Below, one piece after another: positions 11,061-21,808 of a DNA stretch of 64,000 bases. Location: positions 1,798,001 through 1,862,000 of the forward strand of contig JAKZZE010000007.1 of assembly GCA_024220505.1 (NCBI GenBank). The letters are read 5' to 3'. The position numbers were made by a program, and so were the translations under genes. This stretch comes from Rhizopus arrhizus (Eukaryota > Mucoromycota > Mucoromycetes > Mucorales > Rhizopodaceae). Each line of letters begins with the position of its first letter. Position 1 is the first letter of the stretch. Below the pieces are notes generated by a model, which saw nothing but the letters and a program-made list of their open reading frames with translations, ran no database searches and was not told the origin of the DNA.

Positions 11061-11675
11061 GAAGAAGACAATATACACTTAATGGCTAAGAAGACATAAA
11101 TAATACGTGCAATTGCAACTAAGCATATGGAACATACTTTCTGTAAACAATATTACAAATCAGGATGGAAAATAATGTGTAAACACAGATCAGACATTAC
11201 TAAAACAAAATAGAATAAAAAGCACAAGAAACAAAACATGAAAAAGGAAAGTTTATTTGATTTACTAAAAAATATAAGAACTATTATTAAGTTAATCTAA
11301 AAACTGGGCTACTTTATGCTTTTATTCATCCTTCTTTGTTGCTTGTGATATATGTATTTATCTCTTTTGACCTGTACCCATACGTTCCAAGTTACTGTTT
11401 TTTATGAATTTATATCCAACCAACTTGTTTTTTTGAACATTTCACTAAAAGACCTTATATAATTGCATGTTATTTTAGCTAAATACTTTAACTAATAATA
11501 AATGAAACAAAAGTTTCCTATTCTATAAATAGTGAAGGCTTTTAATAAGGATGTCTTTGGAGCCAAGCTTTTGAATCAAGCCTCAAATAAATACATGTAA
11601 CGTTACACTCATTTTGATTTAAATTCTCGTCTTTAAACTTTTCATTTATTTCCCCCTTTTTTCTTTTTAATATAA

Positions 11676-13447
11676 ATGTCTTCAGAACATTGTCCAACTC
11701 TTGGAGGGCTAAGCGAAAGTGGATTGTAAGGACTTGATAGATTATACAGAACTTTTGCTTATTTTCTTATTCTAAAGTAATCCAGAGTTTGACTTGAAAC
11801 AGCTTGTATTAAATCCAAAGTAAAAAAATTAAGTGTCTTTCTACAACAATAGCAATGACCTTATATATTTTATATAGTAGCAACTATCATGTCTGGGGCT
11901 GGTTAGCCTCAGGCTTTTTGGTACTTGTGACAGTGACGATTGCGTCTCACACGATTAACGAACACCTTCATCACTATTGTACACCTGAAATACAGAGACA
12001 TAAAGTGAGAGTAGTCGCGTATCCAGCAGCTTATGCAGTACTTGCTTGGTTATCTTATTTGAAATACGATTATGAAACAGTAATTTTGTTCTTTGCCAGA
12101 TTATTTGAATCATTTGCTGTATATAACTTATACATGTGTTTACAAGCTTATTTACAGCCTTATCGAGAAAAGAATGCTGGACTTAAGGAAGAAGTTACAA
12201 CCAAAGTATTTGGCCTATATCGTTTTAACCTGTAAAAAGAACCAGGCACTCTAAAACAAACAATTGCTAAATTTAATGAATAGTAAATCAAAATGGGGCT
12301 TACACTTTCGAGTAATTGTAGATATACTTGTACTTCAATTTCCAATTTGGTAAATTCAATCCTCTAAAAAAAAACAATGTAAAAAGAAAAACAAATTGAA
12401 TGATTTCTATTAAACAACCCTAAACTTTCGGTTATCATTAGGAATATCATTGCTGCCTTTATTTCGATCATTACTCAAATCAAAGGTATTTATTGTGATG
12501 GACAATTTAGTCCAAATGGCGCGTATGTTTATCTTGCCATCATCCAATTCAGCTCCTTATCTATCATTCTGATGGCCTTATTCACTTATCTGTCTGTGTT
12601 TGATAAAGAGTGGAAGGACGGTAACATACGTGCACATGGTATGTTTTGGTGTGTTAAAGGACCTATCATGATCATATTTTACTGTGGTGATATCCTTTTA
12701 GCCATTTTGAGCTACTTCAAAGTTATTCAGGATAAACCACCCGGTTCGCCCAGTGGTACCTATTGGACTACAGAAGCCATAAAAAATGGTTACTATGTGC
12801 TTATTATCTGTGTTACTATGACAGTCGTTGCTGTGCTCATGCAAATCTATTTTGGTCTGGATGCCAAAGAATACCAAACAGAGAAACCAGAGCATAATTA
12901 CTTTGTGGCCTTGGTTGATGGCTTTTTGGCCTACATCCCTCAATTTATTAGAAATGTATTTATGTGTGGTGGTGATACGGTTGTGCTTGCCAAGAAACGA
13001 ATCAAGTTGCGAAAGGAAAGACGATTGAGTGACGATGAATATAATCTGCTGGCACCCGCAGAGGACACAACGATGCCTCACGAGTATCTCACACAGCCTG
13101 CGCCTTCACTTCAAAATTCTAAACTGTATGATGAGGATGTGAGATTTAATAACCGACAGCAACATAATTTCAATGCTCTGCCACTTGAACCACTTGTCTC
13201 CATTATCGAAAATGAAGCCTTACAGACATCAAAAGATAAAGATGAAAAGCAAGTGCAGATACTAAAAGAACAGGAAGAAAAAAAGGAAATCAAGAAGGCA
13301 GGAGCAAGAAGTTCTTCTCTTGCTTCCATTACCATTCCTCCTCCTCCAATGCAGCCACGAGCTATAGGACGTAATGATGAGGTGTCGGTAGAATCAGTTA
13401 ATCAGGGTCCCGCTCATTTTACCCCGCATGATTTAGAGCGCAATTAA
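11676..13447 (+). CDS. Ost-alpha/TMEM184-family membrane protein
   Basis: Five exons (11676..11725, 11778..11819, 11878..12231, 12284..12349, 12442..13447) give 505 residues. After a short N-terminus there are about seven hydrophobic segments, the first at HVWGWLASGFLVLVTVTIA and the last at YVLIICVTMTVVAVLM. Family features include the CTPEIQRHKVRV loop after TM1, FFARLFESFAVYNLY, and VIVDILVLQFPIW. The C-terminal 160 residues are cytosolic and hydrophilic, with acidic and Lys/Glu-rich stretches. The family (organic solute transporter alpha, DUF300) includes steroid transporters in animals and uncharacterised vacuolar or plasma membrane proteins in fungi. The acceptor of exon 3 was placed at 11877 because the nearer AG at 11852 would break the frame. 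Confidence 0.87.
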
Positions 13448-14337
13448 TGAATTATGCCCCTTTTGTACACCAATGATTATAATAAAAGAGCGGGGAACGA
13501 GTAAAATATTAAAAGTTGATAGAACCATTATATTTTTGGTAAAAATCACTTGAAACAGCATACAGTATACATTAAGTTTATAACAAGAAAAAGAGCATGT
13601 TAGAAATTTAAAAGAAAACATAACTCTAAGCGCTACTTTTTATTGAAACAACGCCCCTTAAACAAGTTTTTGAAGGCTAAATCCCCTTTATGTAAAGGGG
13701 AAAAGAAACTGTAAACTAAACATCTCCCTTATCAACAACATGAAAAGCTAAAATCCCAATGTCCAGGTTATGAAAAATGAATTAAGGAGATTATGATAAC
13801 TATAATTCGTAACGGAGGGAGACGCAAATCTCGATACTCCTAAGCTATAAACTTTGTTTCTAACAGCTTTACTTGTAAGAGTTCAATGACTTTATTGGAG
13901 TAGTTTTCTTATAACAACAGGAATAATTAACTCCCACAGTTGAAGGAACTGATTTTTATTAAAATGCTTCTCTGACACTTTTGTTTGCATTTCTCAAAGA
14001 AGTCAAATGTTCTACATTAGCATTCAATTTTCTAGTTGTAGTCTGATTGAAAGCAGGGAACATGTTAAATGATTTTTGTTTAAATTCATCTCTTCTTTGT
14101 CTTTTAACATGCATTATATACAATTGTATGTATGTCAAAATTTTGGAATAATTTGGGAAAAAGTGATAAAGTAGTGAAACTTGATATTAATTGGTATGGA
14201 AAAGTTGAAATAGTTTGAGATAGAGCAAGCAAAGAAAGTTAAAGAGAGACACTAAAAGAAATAAATGCATAAAATAAATGCTTGTAAAAGATTATCATGA
14301 AAAAAATACTATATACAACTTATCTGCTAGGTAAAGG
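13448..14337. other. Intergenic region, 890 bp
   Basis: Downstream flank of the Ost-alpha-like gene and of the leftward Fanzor relic. AT-rich; nothing recognisable. Confidence 0.4.
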
Positions 14338-16255
14338 ATGAAAATTTGTTATGGAGTTCTCATACAATCCTCAGAAGAAGCGAGATTCGTGTATTCGGAA
14401 GGTCTTTCATTATTATATTGTGACATGCATGTAAAAATGCAGTGTATGTATTTGTCAGCTAACACACCACGGTTCCATACCACACTACAAGAATTTCACT
14501 TGAGAACAGCATGTACTTTTGGTTTTGATCCAGCTGAAATAGCATTTGTAAAAATTTTAATTTTACATTGATTGCACGTTTGACTAGTAAAAGCCTCAGC
14601 AATATAGATAAATTCAGTTTTTCCTTGTAAATCCTTTGATATCTTCTTAATAGTATCGGTAATTTATCTGGCAGGAGTAGGGAATTTTCCTTTCATAGGT
14701 TCAGAAAAAGAGCCATCATCATAAGCAATTGTTCTTTTCTTGTAAGGGATAGTTAGCTTGTTATCTTTTGCAGGAAATGTGATCTATTTTTGCTTATTGT
14801 TACGGTGTTGTTTATTTTCGCCAATAGAACTATTGCTGCTGTACTTAATGCTATCATCAAATAGTCTTTTGTTTCTTGATATAACTTTTGACATTAAGCT
14901 TGGTTAACCTAAACATATATGCTGTGAGTATATAATATTTGTCCTCCAATGAAGTTCCTTTACCAGTTATCCTTGTTATAGTAAAATATCCTTTGGTAGT
15001 TTTTTTTAGTCTAATAGAAGCGGCTTTGAGAAATTGATAAAATTTGATGTTTTGAGGGTAAAAAGTTCACTCATAAATTTAAAATATTTTTGGTTGTGTT
15101 GTTGATGTTGCATACACTTTTGGGTAGCAAGATTGAAACTGATCATACGATAGTATTTCTTGATAGATATCTTTCTAATTGTTTCCTTTGAATATGAAAA
15201 ACCAGAATCAACTGTAGTAAAGAAATCAGTAATATCAGGATCGAAAGCTTCATTGCTCTTAACTTCTTCTGCGAAGTCCTCGGGAGTCAGAAAATTTTGT
15301 ATTTTATCAGTATCTGTTTTCTTTTGCTTCTTGAAAATAAATTCAACAAAGTAACCATTTTTTGAATCAAATTCCTAACAGCGATCACTAGTTAAAAACA
15401 ATGAATACATATATGAAAGTAGTGTAGTTTACCAAAACTTGCGTTTGGCATTTGAAACGCTATTGTCCTCTTTAATACCTGCTTTAGAAAAGTCAAAGAT
15501 CTTTAGTACCATGTTGTAGGATCATCATCAATTGGTTTTTTAGAGATACTTTTCTTATCACTGGTACAGAACTTGACAATATTTCAGAGAGCTTGCTCAT
15601 AGATTTGGACAGGCTTGGACTTGCAATCATACAATGGAAGTAAAGAAAACACTCTTGATCTTCTAGAACCAGTATACTTTATGGGCTTGAACATAGAGTC
15701 TTGAATCTCCTTTTGAGTATCATTGATAAACATCTTGACCTTCCCAAATCATCAACATGTAGCTTCTCGAGACTCAAATGTACTTCCAAGAGATTGATTG
15801 AGTTGGTGGATACTATGTGATACCTCTTCCTTACCTTTTTTCCTCTTTGCTTTGACTGCCATTTTACTGCTGGAGGGGACTTCCCTTTGCCTAATGTTTT
15901 TTTATTAGTTTGCTTAGTTATGTAGCGAAAACACAAGCTATTGAAAATATGCCTAATCTCCTTTTGAACCCTTCAAATGCATCATTGGATGGTACATAGT
16001 TAATAGCAGAATTTATGGGAGGTTGAAAATCGCTGTCAGAATCTTCTTGAGTGTGAGCTTTTGCTTGAGCTATTTGAGAGCCTGAAGCATTGGCTGCTAT
16101 ACAAGTATGACTTTAGTCTTGTTATATTCACTGGCAGCGATTTTCATATCACAAGTTTTGTTTACCTCTCTGCTTTTTAGACGATGAACCTTCCTAAGCT
16201 AGAGGGTCCAAAGTAAGCTCCTTTGTTCGTTTCTTTTGTGTCTTTTCTGTAATTA
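14338..16255 (-). pseudogene. Decayed Fanzor/TnpB-like RNA-guided nuclease gene
   Basis: Reading leftwards, discontinuous frames spell a eukaryotic TnpB relative. An N-terminal basic piece (SSKKQRGK) lies near 16165. The RuvC-I-like FDPDITDFFTTVDSG is at about 15205-15250 and is followed by ETIRKISIKKYYRM. A Y-x-DGSFSEPMKGKFPTP block lies at about 14670-14730, then EAFTSQTCNQC at 14567-14600 and finally VVWNRGVLADKY at 14447-14482. The order RuvC-I, GSFS block, zinc ribbon, W-N-R-D is the layout of Fanzor C-termini. The final Asp of the RuvC-III motif is Gly. One cysteine of the second CxxC is probably replaced by TGA (14496-14498), and many other stops and frameshifts are present. No guide RNA or terminal repeats were identified. 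Family call is from memory of motif patterns. Confidence 0.65.
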
Positions 16256-17853
16256 ATCTTACTCTTTAGCAAGAAAAGTAAATAAGAGGATACTTTCTGC
16301 TAATGAAACTTGATACGAAGAAGAGAAAAAAAAATATTTGGCTATGTTGTCTGTTTTAATTTATCACATGAGTTTATTAAAAGAGGGTCAACAACAGGTC
16401 CCTTGTTGAAAAAATTAAAACATGGTATTAAAAGTCGATCTTTGATCGGCAGCGACACTTTGACTCATCGAACTGTAGAAGCTTGTTTACAATTTACTCT
16501 AGCAGACTGTCAGGGATAGGTAAGACACGCAGCCTCATTTTTTGACTGTTGTCTTTGGGAAAAAACTTTAGTGTTTCCAAAATAGATATTACATTTTCTC
16601 AGTTCGTCAATATGACTTTTCTCATTTTGGAAACTCTAAATTCTCATTTATTTGATACTAATCATGTAGTAAACTATCTATGTAATTGGCAAGCTTTTTT
16701 TATAAAGCTAATCATTTACCTTACAAGATTTTGCTACCATATGATTTCTATGACAACTAGTTGTTATAATTCATACCTTTTTTTATGTTCAAAATCATAG
16801 ATCAATTTACCGTCTACCTTTCTATTATTTTTGCACTAATTGTGTATGGTGCAGAAAACAGCATGAGTCACTTCATGGCATTCGCTCTTTCATCCTTCAT
16901 TTGCTCAAACCTAGAAGAAGACACTGCTGTATCCATTCTATAAGTGTAGGTGATTTGCTAGAAAAAGCTTTACTTGATCATCGTCATAAATAAGATATAA
17001 ACATATCTAAAGCAAGGAACTATCATTAGGATAAACTTCTTGCCCCAAATGACCATTTTACAAAAAAAAAAAAAAAAAAAAAAAATAAATAAATCAGAAA
17101 GCACTAAAAGGCACTCTTCATAATCTCACAGGTGATTTAATCTCTTGTTATAGATTGAGGCGCTCAATGAAAGGTCTTACTACTACTGAAAGTCCTTGTT
17201 TAATTAATTCGAGGTTACTTCTGTGTTCTACTATTGGAGAAAAGACCAACTTAAATAACTGTTATCTTCAACAAGAAACTACTCATGATAAAAAGAACAC
17301 GGATTATATAAATACTGTCTAATTGTAAATTTGTTCAATTTATTTACAGGTTTCTTTCTCATGTCTAAGAGTACAATAGATATAACAATGATTGATCCAT
17401 CCCTCACTACCCACATTAAGCCAGTAACATTTAAAGGAGAATAGTTCATAAATATAGCATAATACAGCAATATTATAGATCTGGAATTGACACTGTAGAT
17501 CATATTCATGAGCCAAATGAAATAGCATATGCTGTTTTCGTCATTGGCTTTTTGCTTGTGAAGTTGAGTATCAAAGAAGGCTTTTAGCAGAAACCAGCTA
17601 TTTTATTGATATTTAACCTCAAGTTAAATTTCAATAGTGCAAATGGCTTGAGAAGACCATCTTAAAGTGAACTCATGTCTTTACAGTTCGATCTCTTCTG
17701 GGCTGATATGAATTATTGAATATATTGCAAATCTATATTGAGGCTTAAGAACTCTTACTTTGCTTTCAATTTATACAGAAATTTATAGCTTGAATCTATA
17801 AACTTATGCTCAACAGTACATCATGATACTTTCTATAGACTGGCCATTCCTCT
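16256..17853. other. Repeat-like spacer between Fanzor relic and LINE
   Basis: It contains a 24-nt poly(A) run at 17062-17085 that might mark an old retro-insertion, and short open frames on both strands (for example 16310-16519 plus, 17340-17528 minus) with no recognised product. Likely decayed transposon sequence. Confidence 0.4.
17062..17085 (+). repeat. Poly(A) tract
   Basis: 24 consecutive A followed by TAAATAAAT; resembles a retrotransposon tail on the plus strand but no upstream element was identified. Confidence 0.8.
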
Positions 17854-17866
17854 ATTTCTAAATATT
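17854..17866 (+). repeat. LINE target-site duplication, 3' side of element
   Basis: ATTTCTAAATATT directly abuts the poly(T) that is the reverse complement of the LINE tail; an identical copy lies at 23073-23085. Confidence 0.9.
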
Positions 17867-17997
17867 TTTTTTTTTTTTTTTTTTTTTGTAAATATTTTTT
17901 TTTATTAAAAAGGAAATTTAAAGTTACACATCGCGGAGAGGTGGAACAAGATTAAACCGGAATTATGAAGTTCGAAGAATAGATCAATGTTGATCAT

Positions 17998-20900
17998 TTA
18001 TATTTTAAGTAAAGAATGAGTTTTTGTGGTAATTGCTACTTGTGTGATTGTGGTGGATATGATGTTGAAGGGGTCGAAGGCTACTTGCTTGATGACCAAG
18101 TTCCAGTAGGCTTTCCAGATTTGCCACTGACCAATTGCCAGAACAGTGAAGAGTTTGGAACGATCAGTTATTTGAGAAGGGACTTGTTGGAGACAGAGCA
18201 TTTTGAAAAGGTCTGAGGAGCTGATATAGATAGTGGGGAAGAAACAGGTGAGGATTTCGACCCACAGACTCCATTTAGACGGGCAGTAAACAATAAAATG
18301 AGCAACCGAGTCTCGTCGAGAGTTACAAAGACTACAAATAGGGTTGGGGGCTTGACCGATTCTATAGAGTTCTGTTCTGGTGGGTAATTTCCGATTCAGC
18401 ACTCGGAACCATAATGTTCTTGCTTGTGGAGGCATCGCGGCTTTCCAAAATAACTGCATGTTGGTCTTAGTAATGGATACTCTGTTCGAATTTAGGCTTT
18501 GATGCCTATGATTACAGTATGTCCGAGGATTGAATCGTATCCAAATATCGGCTGCTTTCAATTGATTGATGAGAGAGGCTAAGGCGTTGGAGGAGGGAGT
18601 TGATTGATCTTCAGTAACATCTTGTGTTATGTATTTCCATAGGAAGTCTTGGAGTTTAATAGTTTGTCTCTCGAGAATATCCTTATACAGTCGTTGAAGA
18701 AGTCGAGGTAGTTTGCTGTACTCATGACGTACTTTCAGACGTAAGCGGCTAGTATCGGAATCAAAGATGAGGAAAGTAGAAGCTGGCAGTCTAGGATAAC
18801 GGTGCAACCAGTGTTGTGGTGGAACTGTCTGGAACATGTCAATCAAAGGAAAATGGAAAAGATTAGGCAGGGGGATCTCATCCAGTAGAAATCTGAGTCC
18901 CAGCTGATCAAAGGCTGCAAATAAGCTAGAGATAATAGATGTTGGATGGAACATCGCATGATGACGGAGAGATTTAGAGAAGAATGGTAGCATTGGGTTG
19001 GCTGAATCGGGTGATATGACACGGAAGTGTTCAGTCAAGAAATCCTTCATGTGTACGGGGTCAATTGTTGTCATAAGCAGAGTAAAGATCCATTTCATTT
19101 GGATTCGCAGATATTGTTTGGTAGGATCGAGTAGTCCTACACCTCCTTGAAGGTGTGATAGTGTGAGCTGATCCAGTGAAACATAGGGAAACTTCTTTTG
19201 CCATACGTATTGATAAATCATAGAGCGAACGTTTTTGAGAAAGCGCTGGGTTGGTACAAAAAGGCGAAGGCAATACCATATTTTGGAGAGAATGAGAGAA
19301 TTAGTGATGGTTGCTCTTCCACGTAAGGACAGCTGCCTCTGGGAATAGATTTGTATCTGCGATCGGATCTTTTCGAGTAGCATTGTCTGAATGGCGTTGC
19401 GTTGTTGAATGGTGTATGGCATGTAGAATCCTAGGTATCGGAAGGCTGAGAGGGAGTGTTTGTGATAGTAGACTTTAATATGCTTATTTTGTAGGAGGGA
19501 TGTCCATGATGGAGATTTGGTACCACTAAGAGAAAAAGCCTCTGTCTTGTGTTCATTAAACTTAGAGTTTGAGACCGAGCTGTATTGTTCCATGTGAGAA
19601 TGAAGTCTGTGAAAGTCCACCTCATCTTTTACAAATGCGCAGATGTCATCGGCATAAGCGATGCATTTAATACGTTGAGACTCGGTGCCGTTGTTGGGTA
19701 GGTATCCTTGGTAATTCATATCTTGTTGAATTGAGAGAAGGAGCGGCTCTAAGGCTATATTGAATAGTAGAGGGGATAGTGGATCACCCTGTCGCAAACC
19801 CCGTTCTTGGTGGACGCTATCTGTAAAGAAACCATTGACATTAATTTCAACTGAGTTATTGAAAAACAGTTGTTGGATACAGTGGATAATCGATTCAGGA
19901 AATTTCATGATTGCTAGGACTCCAAGCAGATAGTCTGGCAAAACTCTATCATAAGCTTTCTCTTGATCTAAAAGTAATCCCAGACCGTGATGTTTCTCAT
20001 GGCGTGCCTGTTGTAAAACTAAATGGACATACATCCCATTCTCTCCAATAAATCGGTCTTGAATGAATCCCTTTTGAAAGGGGTTGATCAAACGTTTCAT
20101 AAGTGGGGCCATGCGGTGTGTCAGTAGCCTGGAAAATATCTTTGCGTCACAGTTGATGAGTGCTATCGGTCGCCAGTTTTTGAGATCTGTCAGATCACCC
20201 TTCTTTGGCAATAGTCGAATTCTAATTTCTTTCCAAGACGGAGGGAAGATACCTTTGTTCAACGCATCATCATAGATTTGCCATACCAAGGTCTCAAGAC
20301 AAGGTAGGTTATAAAGTAAATTTAAATACGTGTATCCTAAGCCATCGCTGCCAGGGCTACTCTGTTTGGGACAACGCTTGGTCATCTTAATAATCATTTC
20401 GTAATCAAATTCCTTTTGTAATTGTTCTCCTTCAGTTTCTGTAACCTGATGGTTGAATTGGATTTTTTCTAGGTAGGCCGTGATGTGTTCCTGTGAAACG
20501 TTATCAGCTCTATACAGATGTTGGTAGAATTGTTGCACGGTATTCTTCATCATTGTGGTGTCGGATTGAACCATTGTCTGTCCAACAGCATTCGAGTCTT
20601 TGAATCCGGTCATGAATTGCTGTAAAGTTCGTTTCTTGTGGATATTTTTTAGGTATTTAACATTGCTCTCCCCTTTTTCCTGCCATCTTATTCCAGATTT
20701 CAATATTGCTATTTCAGCTAATTCCTGTTGTAGTTTATGTAGTTGCTGGTCGATTGTAGGTAAAAGATGTAGTCGCACTGCTGGGGGTGGTTTGGTTCTG
20801 AGTAATCTATTTCGTTTTTTCTCCAAAGCTTTGATGGACTGAGTCCGCCAGTCCACATATTCAATAGAATAGTGCCGAATGACCTTGGCTGCTTTGCTTT

Positions 20901-21795
20901 TTACCTCTTCCCACTGTAGTTGTGGTGACATATCAGTATCTACTCTTTTTAGTAAATTTTTTATTGACCTCTCCAGCTTTTGACGGAGTGATGAATGGGT
21001 AGCATAGGCTGGGTTAGCGCGCCATATACCTGGTCCAAATTTCGAAAATCCAAGTGTGAAAGTAGTATGTAATATAGAGTGATCTGACCATCGAGAATGG
21101 AGACGTGTGATGGCTGGTTCTGAAGCACAATGGTATAGGTCCTGGCCAAGGTATATATAGTCGATTACTGACATTATTACCGTGGTAGGGTGTTGACGTT
21201 GAAAAGTTGGTATCTCTTCTAAGTTCCTTGGGGTAAGTGCATTATGGAAGTTTGCTTCTATAAATGCTAGCCATTGGGAAGAAGTGGATGAGGAGAGTGA
21301 TGTTGGTTTCAATATGGAATAGTTGAAATCACCTGAGATTATAAGTCTATCAAAGGATACAATAGAACGGAAATCCTGTAGCATGTTAGTAAGATTGTGA
21401 AAAAATTGTCGGCGCTCAGGTGCTGAACTGGCCGGAGCGTATATGTTGAGAATAAAGAACGGTTCATAGAACTGGTGAGGGTGGTCTACACGACAGAGTT
21501 GGATCCGGTCCGATGAGAAGGAGGAAGAAGTATCTATGATGGATATATCGTAATCGGACGAGAAGGAGACAATTCCCACATGTTTTGTCCAATTAGACTG
21601 AGTTGGTTGCAAAAGAATGTTAAGGCTGTCAATAATTGAAGGAGTGGATGCATGAGTTTCCTGTAAACAGAGGATTTGGAAATTTTGTAGGCGTAGATAT
21701 CGTATGTATTCTTTTTGTGTGTTGGATGATTGTGATTTCACTAAACTGTTAGCGTTTAATGTGGCATAGTGGCATATGATATTTTTCTTATTCAT
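17998..21795 (-). CDS. LINE ORF2: endonuclease / reverse transcriptase
   Basis: A single uninterrupted frame of 1265 codons. Residues 1-250 are an APE-like endonuclease with NANSL, LQETH, SGDFNYS and WSDHS, the last carrying the catalytic Asp-His pair. The RT region (about 480-800) shows QKGFIQDR, LLLDQEKAYDRV, GLRQGDPLSPLLFN and IAYADD, with the YADD catalytic aspartates near residues 716-717. Thumb and connection follow. A C-terminal zinc-binding region near 1150 reads CSLC then HFIVYC (CCHC). It nicks the target DNA and copies its own RNA by target-primed reverse transcription. ORF2 starts 13 nt after the ORF1 stop in another frame, which suggests reinitiation or an internal start. All key residues are present. 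Confidence 0.96.
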   Translation of the reverse strand: MNKKNIICHYATLNANSLVKSQSSNTQKEYIRYLRLQNFQILCLQETHASTPSIIDSLNILLQPTQSNWTKHVGIVSFSSDYDISIIDTSSSFSSDRIQLCRVDHPHQFYEPFFILNIYAPASSAPERRQFFHNLTNMLQDFRSIVSFDRLIISGDFNYSILKPTSLSSSTSSQWLAFIEANFHNALTPRNLEEIPTFQRQHPTTVIMSVIDYIYLGQDLYHCASEPAITRLHSRWSDHSILHTTFTLGFSKFGPGIWRANPAYATHSSLRQKLERSIKNLLKRVDTDMSPQLQWEEVKSKAAKVIRHYSIEYVDWRTQSIKALEKKRNRLLRTKPPPAVRLHLLPTIDQQLHKLQQELAEIAILKSGIRWQEKGESNVKYLKNIHKKRTLQQFMTGFKDSNAVGQTMVQSDTTMMKNTVQQFYQHLYRADNVSQEHITAYLEKIQFNHQVTETEGEQLQKEFDYEMIIKMTKRCPKQSSPGSDGLGYTYLNLLYNLPCLETLVWQIYDDALNKGIFPPSWKEIRIRLLPKKGDLTDLKNWRPIALINCDAKIFSRLLTHRMAPLMKRLINPFQKGFIQDRFIGENGMYVHLVLQQARHEKHHGLGLLLDQEKAYDRVLPDYLLGVLAIMKFPESIIHCIQQLFFNNSVEINVNGFFTDSVHQERGLRQGDPLSPLLFNIALEPLLLSIQQDMNYQGYLPNNGTESQRIKCIAYADDICAFVKDEVDFHRLHSHMEQYSSVSNSKFNEHKTEAFSLSGTKSPSWTSLLQNKHIKVYYHKHSLSAFRYLGFYMPYTIQQRNAIQTMLLEKIRSQIQIYSQRQLSLRGRATITNSLILSKIWYCLRLFVPTQRFLKNVRSMIYQYVWQKKFPYVSLDQLTLSHLQGGVGLLDPTKQYLRIQMKWIFTLLMTTIDPVHMKDFLTEHFRVISPDSANPMLPFFSKSLRHHAMFHPTSIISSLFAAFDQLGLRFLLDEIPLPNLFHFPLIDMFQTVPPQHWLHRYPRLPASTFLIFDSDTSRLRLKVRHEYSKLPRLLQRLYKDILERQTIKLQDFLWKYITQDVTEDQSTPSSNALASLINQLKAADIWIRFNPRTYCNHRHQSLNSNRVSITKTNMQLFWKAAMPPQARTLWFRVLNRKLPTRTELYRIGQAPNPICSLCNSRRDSVAHFIVYCPSKWSLWVEILTCFFPTIYISSSDLFKMLCLQQVPSQITDRSKLFTVLAIGQWQIWKAYWNLVIKQVAFDPFNIISTTITQVAITTKTHSLLKI

Positions 21796-21808
21796 GAGTT
21801 GGGATGTC

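Larger units (their letters stand above)
9799..11675. other. 1.9-kb divergent intergenic region
   Basis: This lies between the TEA factor (leftward) and the Ost-alpha-like gene (rightward) and probably holds both promoters. It contains a CT microsatellite (10431-10454) and a 61-nt poly(T) tract (10998-11058). No convincing ORF or RNA gene was found. Confidence 0.5.

Noticed and set aside
16310..16800. Two plus-strand frames between Fanzor relic and LINE
   Set aside because: No family resemblance; the region looks like transposon debris.
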